DNA of 64,000 nt from positions 120,852 to 184,851 of the forward strand of contig FMEL01000001.1 in the NCBI GenBank assembly GCA_900066355.1, in the 5' to 3' direction. The DNA is from an uncultured Ruminococcus sp. GTDB taxonomy: Bacteria > Bacillota > Clostridia > Lachnospirales > Lachnospiraceae. The stretch's first letter is position 1. Each line of letters opens with the position of its first letter. The notes under the pieces were generated by a model. That model worked only from the letters and a program-made list of their open reading frames with translations, was not told where the DNA came from and did not search any database. A program made the position numbers and the translations under genes. Shown one piece after another: positions 41,785 to 51,355 of the stretch.

Positions 41785-41871
41785 GATTAACCGCAGGAGA
41801 AGTATCGCTGCGGTTAATCAGATTTCCTATCATTACGCAGAAATTATATAACATCGCATCATTAAAAGCAA
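41785..41871 (-). promoter_or_regulatory. purB promoter and 5' leader hairpin
   Basis: On the minus strand TTGCTT (41871-41866), 17 nt, TATAAT (41848-41843). In the leader GATTAACCGCAG (41785-41796) and CTGCGGTTAATC (41808-41819) form a perfect 12 bp stem with an 11 nt loop. No T tract follows, so it is not a terminator; it may stabilise the mRNA or be a repressor site. Confidence 0.6.
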
Positions 41872-41876
41872 TCCCT

Positions 41877-42647
41877 TTATTCCTCTCCCTGATGAAATTT
41901 GCCAAGGAATTCTTTGATTCGTGTATTGTTTGAAGAAAATACCTCCTGCGGAGTGCCTTCCACAGCGATCACACCTTTATCCATAAAGATAACGCGGTCA
42001 GAAATATCACGGGCAAAATTCATTTCATGAGTGACGATCACCATTGTAATATGAAGATCTGCAAGAGAACGGATCACACGCAGAACCTCGCCGGTCAGTT
42101 CCGGGTCAAGCGCAGATGTCGGCTCATCAAAAAACAGGATCTTCGGATTCAGTGCAAGCGCTCTTGCGATTGCTACCCGCTGGCACTGACCGCCGGAAAG
42201 CTGATACGGATAAGCGTTTTCTTTATCCGACAATCCCATCTTTGCAAGAAGTTCCCTTGCTTCTTTGTAAACCTCATCTTTATTTCTTTTCTGCACATGG
42301 ATCGGTGCATCAGTAATATTTTTCATTACCGTATAATGTGGGAAAAGGTTAAAATTCTGAAATACCAGACCAAAACAGGACTGAATTTCTTTTAACTTTG
42401 CTTTGTTCGGCAGACAGACTTTTCCGTTTTCTGCCCAGACTGTTTTCTTTCCCATGTAGCTGATCTCACCATCATCGATCAGAGTCAACAGTGTAGCACA
42501 ACGAAGAAGTGTGGATTTACCGGAACCAGAAGAACCGATGATAGAAACTACCTCGCCTTCGTTTACATGAATTGACACATCTTTCAGCACCTGAAGACCG
42601 TCAAATTCTTTTTTGATATGATTCATTTCCAGAAGACTTGTACTCAA
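41877..42647 (-). CDS. Polar amino acid ABC transporter ATP-binding protein
   Basis: The 256 aa protein has Walker A GSSGSGKST, Q loop, signature LSGGQCQRVAIARAL and Walker B ILFFDEPTSALDPE, close to GlnQ/HisP-type ATPases. It powers the permease and binding protein encoded upstream (same order on the minus strand). Confidence 0.93.
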   Translation of the reverse strand: MSTSLLEMNHIKKEFDGLQVLKDVSIHVNEGEVVSIIGSSGSGKSTLLRCATLLTLIDDGEISYMGKKTVWAENGKVCLPNKAKLKEIQSCFGLVFQNFNLFPHYTVMKNITDAPIHVQKRNKDEVYKEARELLAKMGLSDKENAYPYQLSGGQCQRVAIARALALNPKILFFDEPTSALDPELTGEVLRVIRSLADLHITMVIVTHEMNFARDISDRVIFMDKGVIAVEGTPQEVFSSNNTRIKEFLGKFHQGEE

Positions 42648-42658
42648 AACATTTCCTC

Positions 42659-43306
42659 CTAACGATAGTAATTCAGTTTCTTTTCAAACCATTCCATAAC
42701 CCACGCAACTACAAAATTGAAAATGTAGTAGAATACACCGGCGATCACAAACGGAATAACGGTTGTCTGTGCTGCCGCGATCTGTTTGGCAAGGGCAAAC
42801 ATCTCAATATAGGATACGGAATAAACAAGGGATGTATCTTTTACAAGGGTAATAACCTCGTTTGTCACTGACGGCAGTACGATCTTTACCACCTGCGGAA
42901 GCACGATCTTAAAAAATGTCTGGCTCTTGTTATAACCGAGAAGCTGTGCTGCCTCATACTGACCAACCGGAATAGACTCGATTCCGGAACGGTAGATTTC
43001 CGCAAAATATGCTGCATAGTTCAGGGAACATCCCAGAATGATCGCAGTAAACTTGTAGTTACCGATATTCATTCCCCAGAGGTAAAACGGTCCGAAGTAC
43101 CACAGCAGCAGCTGCAGCATCAGAGGTGTACCACGCATAATAGAAATATAAGCTTTAATGATCCAGCTCAATGGTTTGAACCTGCTTACACGTCCAAAAT
43201 AGACCACCATACCAAGCGGCAGGGAAAATAACAGTGTCAGACAAAAGATCAGCAGTGTCTGCCCGAACCCTACGGTAAGCTGTTGTAACATTACCTGAAA
43301 ACTCAT
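42659..43306 (-). CDS. Polar amino acid ABC transporter permease
   Basis: The 215 aa protein has about five membrane helices and the EAAQLLGYNKSQTFFKIVLPQ loop typical for His/Glu/Gln/Arg permeases, with RGTPLMLQLLLWY near residue 60. It is the membrane part of the transporter. Confidence 0.93.
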   Translation of the reverse strand: MSFQVMLQQLTVGFGQTLLIFCLTLLFSLPLGMVVYFGRVSRFKPLSWIIKAYISIMRGTPLMLQLLLWYFGPFYLWGMNIGNYKFTAIILGCSLNYAAYFAEIYRSGIESIPVGQYEAAQLLGYNKSQTFFKIVLPQVVKIVLPSVTNEVITLVKDTSLVYSVSYIEMFALAKQIAAAQTTVIPFVIAGVFYYIFNFVVAWVMEWFEKKLNYYR

Positions 43307-43387
43307 GTACTCTCCTCCATAAACCTACAAGAGGGATGCTGCCCGGAAACCGGGAAGCATCCCATTTTGTATTCTTATTGTTATTAC

Positions 43388-44266
43388 TTATTTCTCTTCT
43401 GCTGTATCTGCTTCAGTATCATCTGCCGCTTCTGTATCGTCTTTCGCATCATCTTTTGATGCATCGTCAGAAGCTTTCAGTGTTACCATATCAGAAATTT
43501 CATATTTCTCTGCCAGCTCAGCAACTGTACCGTCATCTGCAAGTTTCTGAAGGTCTGCATTTACGATGCCACAAAGTTCATCGTTGCCTTTCTTGAAGCC
43601 GATTGCATACTGTTCGGTATTCAGTGTCTCATCAAGAATCTTGAATCCTTCCCCACGGGAATTCAGCTGATATTTTGCAACTCCGATATCGATTGCGAGT
43701 GCATCCAGAGCTCCGGCCTGCAGTTCTGTAAATGCTGTATTGTAATCAGCAAATTCATTCAGGGAACCGAATGTATCAGCCAGTTCTTTCTGTCCCCCCT
43801 CTTCTTCACTCTGAAGGAGATCCAGTGCCGCGGAAGCTGCCTGTACACCAACAGTCTTACCTGCAAGATCTGTCAGTTTGTCGATTCCGGAATCCTCTGC
43901 AACAACGATTACCTGACTGTTGTCTACATATGGATCTGAGAATGTATAATCATCCTCTCTTCCGTTCATAGTAAATCCGTTCCAGATACAATCAATAGAT
44001 CCGGAATTCAGTTCCATATCCTTGGAATCCCAGTTGATTGGTTTTTTCTCAAGTTCCCATCCCTCAAGATCACATACTGACTGTGCCAGTTCAAGGTCAA
44101 ATCCTGTATACTCGCCATCATCGTCCATATAGCCATATGGCGGATATTCTGCATCAAATCCGACGATCAGTGTCTTGTCCTCGATTCCTGCCTGTACGCT
44201 GACTGCGGAGACCATTCCCATTGCCATTACTGCTGTCATCAATACTGCAACTGCTTTTTTCTTCAT
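43388..44266 (-). CDS. Polar amino acid ABC transporter substrate-binding protein
   Basis: The 292 aa protein (start at 44266) has a signal peptide (KKKAVAVLMTAVMAMGMVSA), no lipobox Cys, and a type II periplasmic-binding domain (VGFDAEYPPYGYMDDDGEYTG). After residue 260 it carries an unusual Asp/Glu/Lys-rich tail of about 25 residues. It delivers an amino acid to the permease. The nearby glnN and purB genes fit a glutamine/nitrogen theme, but the ligand is not shown. Confidence 0.88.
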   Translation of the reverse strand: MKKKAVAVLMTAVMAMGMVSAVSVQAGIEDKTLIVGFDAEYPPYGYMDDDGEYTGFDLELAQSVCDLEGWELEKKPINWDSKDMELNSGSIDCIWNGFTMNGREDDYTFSDPYVDNSQVIVVAEDSGIDKLTDLAGKTVGVQAASAALDLLQSEEEGGQKELADTFGSLNEFADYNTAFTELQAGALDALAIDIGVAKYQLNSRGEGFKILDETLNTEQYAIGFKKGNDELCGIVNADLQKLADDGTVAELAEKYEISDMVTLKASDDASKDDAKDDTEAADDTEADTAEEK

Positions 44267-44335
44267 ATCTCTATCTCCTCTTAACATATTTTCGTCTTTT
44301 AGTACGTAGTCACTCTACCTCGTGAAAGTATTGAT

Positions 44336-44364
44336 ATCGTACCATACCGACTGTGCCATGTCAA
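44336..44364 (-). promoter_or_regulatory. Promoter of the amino acid transporter operon
   Basis: TTGACA (44364-44359) and TACGAT (44341-44336) are 17 nt apart on the minus strand, about 70 nt before the binding-protein start. The promoter is intact, so the second element must begin to its right. Confidence 0.7.
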
Positions 44365-44433
44365 GAGAATTTCATATTTTCAGACAGTAAAAAAGACAGC
44401 GGGATAAGGTGCAATGCACGATATACCCTTATT

Positions 44434-45777
44434 TTACCGGGTTTTCAACATTCCCCCTGCTGCTGTCACTGCTGTCACCATCGGTGCAGTAATGGCAGCA
44501 GAAAGAACACTATTTTTTTTGTCCATCATGTTCTTTGTTGCTCTCGGTTTGTAGTATGAATTTAAAGTTGTCGTGATTTTTTTATGTCCTAAATCCCTTG
44601 CAATTTCTGACACTGGGACACCTCCATCATATAGTACACTCGTATAGCTACGGCGGCATGCATGCGTTGGATTATATTCAACCCCTGCGACTTTACAAAA
44701 TGTTTGAAATCTCACATTCAAATCTCGCTGATTTGCGATTTTTCCATTTCTTGTGCTGACAACGTAATTTGTTAAAATTCCGCTTTCAACCTGCCTTCTT
44801 TTTATCTCTTTAAACCAATAAATCGCTTCAGCTGTTAATTCAATCTTTCTTACGCTGTCAGCTGTTTTTGGTGTGCTCATAGCCTGCACGTGTACACCCT
44901 CATCATAATCCCTGTAACTGGTAAGTGTTTTGTTGATAGTTAAGATGTGATTTTTTGAATCATAATCTGACCACTGAAGGGCGCAACATTCGCCGGCTCT
45001 CAGTCCACTTGCAGCCATAAAAAACAGAACTGCACTGTAACGGTACTTTTTGTTCTCATCCCATTCCTCGGCTGCTGTCTGATGTAACTGCTGCAGTTCC
45101 TCGTCACTCCATGCCCGGGATTCGTGAGAGCGAGAACTATCACAGAGCCCTTGATTAATTTTCACAGTTTTCATATAATTAGCTCGTATGTAATCATTGG
45201 CAACGGCATAATCCAGCGCCATTGAAATTTCACTCTTGATATGTCTGACCGTGTTGTATCCCAAACCTACCTCACGGTTATCTTTTTTTTCTCTAAAATT
45301 CACCACATCAGCGATGATGTCTTTGCAATCTTGCAGTTTGATTTCTTTGATTTTCAGTTTTGCAAACTCTTTATTTTTGATATGGTTTTCATAATGTGAA
45401 TGATAACCGGCCAGTGTTTGTTTTTTCACATCGCGCTTTTTAGACATCCATTCCTCCATGAGTTCTCCCAGCGTTACAGGTGTGCTATGTGTTCCATTCT
45501 CAATTACATCGCACATAGCGGCACGCCATTTTTTCTTACACTCCTCCTCCGTTGAACCTGTGATTTGGTGGCGTTTTCCGTCTCTTGACAAATTCGCCGG
45601 CATCATACAGGTATATTGAATTCTATTTTTTCTTGTATGCGCAGTTATTGTTGGCATCGTGATTCCTTTTTCCATAATTACTTTCTCCTGAATCTTTGCG
45701 ATAGCCTGCTCTGCAATATCTGATGTAATAATACCATCCCTAACCATTTCTTTCAATTCCGCGATTTTATCTCTCAT
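44434..45777 (-). CDS. int: Integrase of the second element (tyrosine recombinase)
   Basis: The 447 aa protein has an N-terminal helical extension, a SAM-like core-binding domain (TLGELMEEWMSKKRDVKK) and catalytic Arg in ASGLRAGECCAL, HxxR in THACRRSYTS and Tyr in TLNSYYKPRAT. It differs strongly from the prophage integrase. Its C-terminus faces the transporter operon, marking the left end of the element. Confidence 0.9.
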   Translation of the reverse strand: MRDKIAELKEMVRDGIITSDIAEQAIAKIQEKVIMEKGITMPTITAHTRKNRIQYTCMMPANLSRDGKRHQITGSTEEECKKKWRAAMCDVIENGTHSTPVTLGELMEEWMSKKRDVKKQTLAGYHSHYENHIKNKEFAKLKIKEIKLQDCKDIIADVVNFREKKDNREVGLGYNTVRHIKSEISMALDYAVANDYIRANYMKTVKINQGLCDSSRSHESRAWSDEELQQLHQTAAEEWDENKKYRYSAVLFFMAASGLRAGECCALQWSDYDSKNHILTINKTLTSYRDYDEGVHVQAMSTPKTADSVRKIELTAEAIYWFKEIKRRQVESGILTNYVVSTRNGKIANQRDLNVRFQTFCKVAGVEYNPTHACRRSYTSVLYDGGVPVSEIARDLGHKKITTTLNSYYKPRATKNMMDKKNSVLSAAITAPMVTAVTAAGGMLKTR

Positions 45778-45980
45778 GGCATTGCCTCCAAAATTTATTT
45801 GGATGCAATATGCTGAAATTTTGAAAAACGCAGTGCGAAAAATAAAAATTTTTCAAACCTGGGATTTCGTCCTGATTTGATAGTGTTCTTTCTTATATAA
45901 TGTGCTTACAGTACTAATTCCAGTTCTTTCTGGTCATAATCTTCACCTTGAGATATAATTAAGCCCAAAGGAGGATATAC

Positions 45981-46229
45981 ATGAGAACAATTAAAGAACT
46001 CGAAGATTTGTTATATTGGGCTAATGACGAAGAATATCAGGATTTGATGGTCAGAAAACGTGCATACCTCTCTAACCCTGATTTGGATACATTCATGGAA
46101 TTACAATCACTAGCCTTAGCAATATATGCCGATGCCAAATATCTTTTTTCTAAAGGCAAAATAACACTAGATGAACTACATTCAATTCAATCACATATTC
46201 TGTCTGGGCTCTGGCATTATCCAGAATAA
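45981..46229 (+). CDS. 82 aa helical protein divergent from the integrase
   Basis: It starts MRTIKELEDLLYWANDEEY and is all-helical and acidic. A strong AAAGGAGG site precedes the ATG. It lies 200 bp from the integrase and divergent from it, the spot often used by an excisionase or integrase regulator, but it has no HTH. Unknown function. Confidence 0.55.
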   Translation: MRTIKELEDLLYWANDEEYQDLMVRKRAYLSNPDLDTFMELQSLALAIYADAKYLFSKGKITLDELHSIQSHILSGLWHYPE

Positions 46230-46409
46230 AGATATATACCTATATTTGCACCATTGCATATCCTAGTGTATGCATAAAATAAAACGTCTGAACTGAACCC
46301 AAAAAGATTTTTGGTAATCTTGCTTTACCAAAACCGGAAACTGGCTTTCCGGTGTGAAAAAGTAAAAAAATAAAACAGTCAAAACTGTAGTGCTTGAAAC
46401 GAGGATAAA

Positions 46410-46451
46410 AGAAAGCAGCTGCACACATACTTATGTGCACAGCCGCTTTCT
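46410..46451 (-). terminator. Terminator after the 186 aa gene
   Basis: AGAAAGC...GCTTTCT arms with an inner GTGCAC-like stem form a long hairpin on the minus strand followed by TTTTATC. It ends the two-gene unit 47518-46467. The stretch 46230-46409 also contains a small hairpin ACCGGAAA/TTTCCGGT (46333-46352) and no convincing gene. Confidence 0.65.
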
Positions 46452-46466
46452 GAAAGTTATTTTATT

Positions 46467-47027
46467 CTACAGGTCCCATTGTCCTGTTCCATTCTCCTGA
46501 TTCTGCTTCTTCTTATCTACAACGTCAGAAGTATTTTCACAATCCTGATCGTTATCCTGCTGGTCCGATGCGTCCTGCTGCATCAATATATTTTGAGCTA
46601 TACATGAGTACGCATCAAATGAAAACCGTATTAATTTATGTATCATGAGATAATCATAATTCCTACTGATAGCCCGTAGCTCAGCCGCAGTGTCTATGAG
46701 ACCGCCAATATCGTATGCTGCAAAAAATTTTAAGAGTGCCTTTCTCTCATTCTGACCAATTTTACGTCCACTTGTAATGCGGTGTGTTAGCTCTATCACA
46801 GACACAATCTTTGAACGTAAAACGGAATTATCCACATTATCAATTTGCATACCAATAATAGTTTTCCGAATCTCCTGAATGATAGCGTCCTGCTCATGAT
46901 GAATCTCCTCTGCCATTGATGCCACATGCCATTCTGGCAATTCTGTTGCATACGAGATTTGTTCATATGTGAGATTACCTATTTGAAGCAATTTTTCTGC
47001 TGTTTGTTCTGCCTGCTCGTAATTCAT
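46467..47027 (-). CDS. Helical protein of unknown function, element gene
   Basis: The 186 aa protein begins with an HTH-like segment (IGNLTYEQISYATELPEWHVASMA) and continues as a helical protein ending in a low-complexity Gln/Asp/Asn tail. The neighbour upstream has a similar N-terminal layout. It could be a DNA-binding or regulatory protein. No known family is recognised. Confidence 0.55.
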   Translation of the reverse strand: MNYEQAEQTAEKLLQIGNLTYEQISYATELPEWHVASMAEEIHHEQDAIIQEIRKTIIGMQIDNVDNSVLRSKIVSVIELTHRITSGRKIGQNERKALLKFFAAYDIGGLIDTAAELRAISRNYDYLMIHKLIRFSFDAYSCIAQNILMQQDASDQQDNDQDCENTSDVVDKKKQNQENGTGQWDL

Positions 47028-47041
47028 AGTATATATACCCC

Positions 47042-47518
47042 CTATCTGTTCGCCAGTGGATTCTCTCGATATCTGTTACGAAATTCATTCGCATAAAAAT
47101 CATCAAGCAGCATTTTGGCCTGTGTTAAAAAAATATAATCCGGTTCATATATACATAATCTAGATGCCATTTTTTTCAAATCTCTCTCCTCATAATGCTG
47201 AATCCTACATGTAATGTCCATTTTTTCCTGCATTTCAACTGGCCAGAAATAGATAACTTCTCTCAGCGAGCATATCAAATCTATCGTATCGTGCCGGCGA
47301 ATTTCCAATTGCAAGCTGTCCTGTTGTAAATAGTGCAACAAACCACGGATACGTTGCATTTTTTCGCGCGTTTCAATTGCTGACTCAGCAACCAGCTCAC
47401 GTAATTGCTCCTGTGATATGCTTCCAGTTTCCTTAATAATTTCATCAGGTATATCTCCGTCAAAAATGAGATTTTTTAAGATTTTCCGCTGGCATTCTGT
47501 CAATTGTTCCATATACAC
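47042..47518 (-). CDS. Helical protein of unknown function, element gene
   Basis: The 158 aa protein has an N-terminal region like an HTH (ECQRKILKNLIFDGDIPDEIIKE) and a helical body. It precedes the 186 aa gene by 14 nt. Nothing known is recognised; the pair may be a regulatory unit of the element. Confidence 0.55.
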   Translation of the reverse strand: MYMEQLTECQRKILKNLIFDGDIPDEIIKETGSISQEQLRELVAESAIETREKMQRIRGLLHYLQQDSLQLEIRRHDTIDLICSLREVIYFWPVEMQEKMDITCRIQHYEERDLKKMASRLCIYEPDYIFLTQAKMLLDDFYANEFRNRYRENPLANR

Positions 47519-48003
47519 TCCCTCCTGTACGGTTTATATATAAATTATAGCAATGGCCAGATACTCTAGCAAGGCGTCGCCAGAACACCAAACTGCGTGA
47601 TAAATAATTCGCCAAATTTTTGCAATTTAGAATATATAGTATACAAGAGGCTGTTTTCCGATTCTGATTTATCGTAAAAGGTGAATACTTTACAATTTTC
47701 TACAGCCCAACACTTTCCCAAGATTTAATAGCTTTTCCCAACCACTTCCCAAGCATTACTTGGGAGATAAAAAATGGTACTTTTTCTAAATACTGTATTA
47801 TTTCGTATCAAAGCATACTATATATTGCCATTTTTCTTATATTATTTATTCATTTCCCAGATTCCCAAGTTAAAAAACTTTATATATAAGAGAAATAAAA
47901 AAGAAAAATCATTTTTATTTTTATTTATGTTTATATATCCACATGAACTTTTGGTTGGGAATTCTGGAAATCTGGGAAATCATCCTATCATTCCCCGTAA
48001 AAA
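47519..48003. repeat. AT-rich region with repeated TTCCCAAG motifs (possible origin)
   Basis: The 485 bp gap has no convincing gene. TTCCCAAG or its complement/variants occurs at about 47715, 47735, 47746, 47758, 47864, 47871, 47955 and 47973; two form the inverted repeat TCCCAAG-N5-CTTGGGA at 47747-47765. The DNA is very AT-rich, next to a DUF927-type ATPase gene. This looks like an iteron-type origin or multi-site operator. Confidence 0.45.
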
Positions 48004-48034
48004 AGCACTGCTGGCTTCTCCAGCCAGTAGTGCT
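48004..48034 (-). terminator. Terminator of the DUF927 gene
   Basis: AGCACTGCTGGCT and AGCCAGTAGTGCT pair with one mismatch around a 5 nt loop, and the minus strand continues with TTTTTTAC. It lies 13 nt beyond the stop codon of the DUF927-type gene. Confidence 0.85.
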
Positions 48035-48046
48035 TCATCATACATA

Positions 48047-50440
48047 TCAATCAAATGGGATATCTTCCGCAGGCATCTCTAATGTCTGCTGCTCAAGGTC
48101 TCTTGCTGTTGCAGCCTCTCTTGCCGCTGTATCCGCCTTTTGTGCCGCCTGCTGTGCCGCTTTTGCCGCCTGTTGCGCTGCCTCTGCTGCCTGCTGCGCA
48201 TTTGTTTTTCCGTCCTCTTTTTTCTCTTCCTCTTCTTTATATTTGGGCATAACCAATTTGATAACTCGTTCATTTCGTCCAGTTTTTTCTGATGATGTTT
48301 TGGTCTGATTTGTGTCCTTATCTGTGATAATCAAATTGCGAGCTTTCATCTCTCTGTAAAAGAGACTCGTATCAATATCAAACTCCCTTGCCCACTCCTC
48401 TAATTTTCCCGGAAAGATAGATAACGATTCAAAAGTACCATCTATACCTTTTCTCTTATCATCTTTTTTATAAATTCCTATGAGTTCTCCACGGATATCT
48501 CCGGCTTTTGTAAATCCTTCAATCTTTCCAGGGTTGCTGATGCATCTTTCAATAACAGTGTAATAAAAACGCATATACTGGTCTACATCGTCCGGTTTGA
48601 CCATAATATCAAGCAGCTCTTCGTCCGAAAACTTCTGTTCATCTTTAAAAAGAAACTCTGTCGCAATTTCATCAGCCGTAAGCAAAACAGCAATGCTCGT
48701 TGCCTGTCTACCCTCTCGGCCGTTCTCTTTTGCCAATTTTCGCGCTCTTTCCAAATTTATTTTATTTCTTTCCATAATCTTCTGCTGGCCTAGTTTTTTC
48801 ACCTGCTCTACAAAATCACGACCGCAAAATCCGTAATTGTTCTGAAAGAACCAGATGAGGTCCTCAATATTCTCGAGGTTTGGATATTTCTTTTTGTCAA
48901 GATACGGGAAATATTCATCCACTAATTTAGGTAAAACTCTGTAGATGCTGCCGTTTGTCGTATAATCTTTTGTAATCACCTGCTCAGAACTCACAAGAGC
49001 AGTCAAACTAAAGGTATATCTTTTTCTCTGCTTTAAATCTTTTGTTGCTCGGTTTTTACCTCGTCCGTTTGCAATCATCATAACTGCCTCTTGAAATTTT
49101 CGTTTTTTGTCCTGGTCTCCTTTTGATGCATCATCCAAAATAACCGGAAAATTATTGAAGGTATCACAAGTTAATTCAAGGGAAGTCGGGGTGTTCTCGG
49201 AATCCAAAAAAATTCCGCCGGACATGTTATCCATATCACTAAAAATTGTAGATACGATTGATAGCATAGCACTCTTCCCGTGTCCGCTTCCGCCGTATAA
49301 ATCTGTGATGAACCCGTCCTGCTTGGGGAGCATGGGTAAGATGACGGATGCTAAAAGCGTTGCTGTCGCCAACTTAAAGGGCTTATAATTTAAATCCCGG
49401 ATTTCTTTAAATTTTGTATACCACGCATCATGGTTTCCATGCTCTGAAAGCGCATTCATCATATTCGGAAGGTCATCTTGTCTCTCAAAAACATAATCAT
49501 CGGTTGTATAAGGAAGGAAATTTTTGAAATCCTTATCCCATCCCAATTTGTTCAGAGTGTTCACTATCTTCAAAGAACCCCGTTTGGATGATTCTTTCAT
49601 CATAGATGCCATAAAATTGACGCATTGGCGCGCATTGTCACTAGTGATTCCAGCGCCCATGTTACTTAAAGAAATAATTTTATTTACGTTTGAAATCACT
49701 TCTCTTTCTACCGTTGCTTTTTGCCAGCCTTCTTCACTGCCAAAATGTACCTCAACTCTACGTGTTGCTCCGCTCGCAGCGTTGTCCAGTGGTCTGTAGA
49801 GTTTACTTACCAGAATCGGATACATACAGGCCTCGACCTCTTTTACTGTTTTTCCGCTCTCTTCAAACTTTCTGACCCCGTCATCGTCTGCAATCCACTC
49901 ATCGCTCACATACATATTTTGTACATCTGCAGGTAATTTTGTATAACTGGTCATCTTTCCGGTTTTTTTTGCTTTTTCTTTTTCTTCCTTTTCTCTTTCT
50001 CGCATCCGCCGTTCAAACTCTTTCTCCTGCTCTTCTTTTTCTTTTTTTACTTCTCTCTTTTTGGCTGTACAGTTTCTTTTAAACATCTGCGCTAAAATCG
50101 TTCCGCCAAGATGTTTTGCCTGCCGCTCCAATTTTTCCTGTAATTGGTTCTGGAGAATTTCGTTTGTAATTGCCTTGAATATCGTTGTATACAATGCGTC
50201 ATCATAAAACTGTTCTGGCCTTATTACACAATTAATTTTCCCCTCGTTAAAGTACTCGTAGTATGTACCCGTATCAGGTCTCGTTTTCGCCTCAATCTCT
50301 GCATCTCTCATAGCTGCATACTCCGGCGAATCCGGGTCAACCTCCGATTTATTCATCATATTGACCATCATAGTCATCATCTGCATCTGTTCCGGTGTCA
50401 TGTTCTGAAACATCTGCATCATATCTGTCTCTTTTGTCAT
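48047..50440 (-). CDS. DUF927-type replication ATPase
   Basis: The 797 aa protein (start at 50440, AGGAGG site) has a Met/Gln-rich N-terminus, a charged coiled coil at 100-160 and a DUF927 P-loop domain with GGSGHGKS at 383-391, FPVILDDASKG as Walker B and SSIYR-like GSIYRVLPKL arginine region. It ends in an Ala/Gln repeat. DUF927 ATPases act as replicative helicases in phages, plasmids and staphylococcal cassettes. It may replicate the excised element. No primase domain is seen. Confidence 0.75.
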   Translation of the reverse strand: MTKETDMMQMFQNMTPEQMQMMTMMVNMMNKSEVDPDSPEYAAMRDAEIEAKTRPDTGTYYEYFNEGKINCVIRPEQFYDDALYTTIFKAITNEILQNQLQEKLERQAKHLGGTILAQMFKRNCTAKKREVKKEKEEQEKEFERRMREREKEEKEKAKKTGKMTSYTKLPADVQNMYVSDEWIADDDGVRKFEESGKTVKEVEACMYPILVSKLYRPLDNAASGATRRVEVHFGSEEGWQKATVEREVISNVNKIISLSNMGAGITSDNARQCVNFMASMMKESSKRGSLKIVNTLNKLGWDKDFKNFLPYTTDDYVFERQDDLPNMMNALSEHGNHDAWYTKFKEIRDLNYKPFKLATATLLASVILPMLPKQDGFITDLYGGSGHGKSAMLSIVSTIFSDMDNMSGGIFLDSENTPTSLELTCDTFNNFPVILDDASKGDQDKKRKFQEAVMMIANGRGKNRATKDLKQRKRYTFSLTALVSSEQVITKDYTTNGSIYRVLPKLVDEYFPYLDKKKYPNLENIEDLIWFFQNNYGFCGRDFVEQVKKLGQQKIMERNKINLERARKLAKENGREGRQATSIAVLLTADEIATEFLFKDEQKFSDEELLDIMVKPDDVDQYMRFYYTVIERCISNPGKIEGFTKAGDIRGELIGIYKKDDKRKGIDGTFESLSIFPGKLEEWAREFDIDTSLFYREMKARNLIITDKDTNQTKTSSEKTGRNERVIKLVMPKYKEEEEKKEDGKTNAQQAAEAAQQAAKAAQQAAQKADTAAREAATARDLEQQTLEMPAEDIPFD

Positions 50441-51074
50441 GATTTTCCTCCTGTATGTGATCCGCATCATTGGCGGTCTGTAATATTAATCTGCTGAATG
50501 TAAGATTTCCAATATTGCAAAACATACATTTGAAGTGCCAGCCTATCTGAGCATCATCTTCAGCAATCTTTCATTCACATATTCAATATGCTAAAAAAAT
50601 ACTCAAACGTAACACAAAAAAAATTTTTTCTAAACATACAAAGTAAAATTTGTATCTGATCAACAAACACAATATAAAAAATAGCCCTGGCAGGATTTTC
50701 CTACCAGAGCTTTGTTTCAAAAATTATAGAAATATTTGGTAACTATGAATGCCTCCACATGTCTAAAATACAACAAATAGAATTTATAAAACAATCATTT
50801 AAATCTTTTGGTTTATCCATAAACAGAAAGCAAGCCGGCAGTAACCCGTTCACACTGCCGGCTTTGTAGAAATTTATGCTGTGTACAGTATGGGGTATAT
50901 TCTGCACACAATGCACGTTCTGAACTCACGAAAAACAGTCTTAATTTATGTATATCGGCAACAAAGAAAGGAATAAGAATCCGATATACTCCAGCGGAGT
51001 CCACGCCGGTGGTTCAGAAAGTGCACTCTACACAAGATATAATCTCAAATTGTATACACAAAATTATATACGGA
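50441..51074. other. Gap with two hairpins, no gene
   Basis: No convincing gene is present. A strong hairpin GCCCTGGCAGG/CCTACCAGAGC (50683-50711) followed by TTTTTT on the minus strand is a terminator for the upstream 55 aa gene. GCCGGCAGT/ACTGCCGGC (50834-50862) forms a second perfect stem. The 100-200 bp before the DUF927 gene are AT-rich and may hold its promoter. Confidence 0.5.
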
Positions 51075-51242
51075 TTATTTTTTTCTTTTTGATTCATCTA
51101 CCAGTGTAAATGGCTCATCATCAGCCGATTGCTTCCATCCATGTTCCATAATTCTATGGATTTCTTTTTTTGACAAATTCATGTTACGTGCAAGTTTTAA
51201 CCGCATAAATTTTTTCTGTACACTATTGAAATCCTCAACCAT
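51075..51242 (-). CDS. 55 aa small HTH-like protein
   Basis: The frame encodes MVEDFNSVQKKFMRLKLARN followed by MNLSKKEIHRIMEHGW, an HTH-like helical pair, and an acidic end. A GGAGGGAG ribosome site sits before the ATG. Probably a small DNA-binding regulator of the element. Not matched to a named family. Confidence 0.55.
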   Translation of the reverse strand: MVEDFNSVQKKFMRLKLARNMNLSKKEIHRIMEHGWKQSADDEPFTLVDESKRKK

Positions 51243-51355
51243 GCTTATCTCCCTCCGTTTCTGATTATATTATAGAAAAAGCCACCGCTAGAGTCAAACA
51301 ACTCTGCGACAACTTTAATTCAATAAAATAATTCGCTAAAATTTTCTAAACATAT

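Noticed and set aside
46240..46440. 66 aa minus-strand frame after the 82 aa gene
   Set aside because: No ribosome site, overlaps hairpins and the terminator of the neighbouring operon.
47774..48308. Two plus-strand frames of 102 and 121 aa
   Set aside because: Antisense to the AT-rich repeat region and the DUF927 gene, low-complexity products, no ribosome sites.
50813..51004. 63 aa minus-strand frame in the gap before the 55 aa gene
   Set aside because: Spans a perfect terminator-like hairpin and has no ribosome site or domain.
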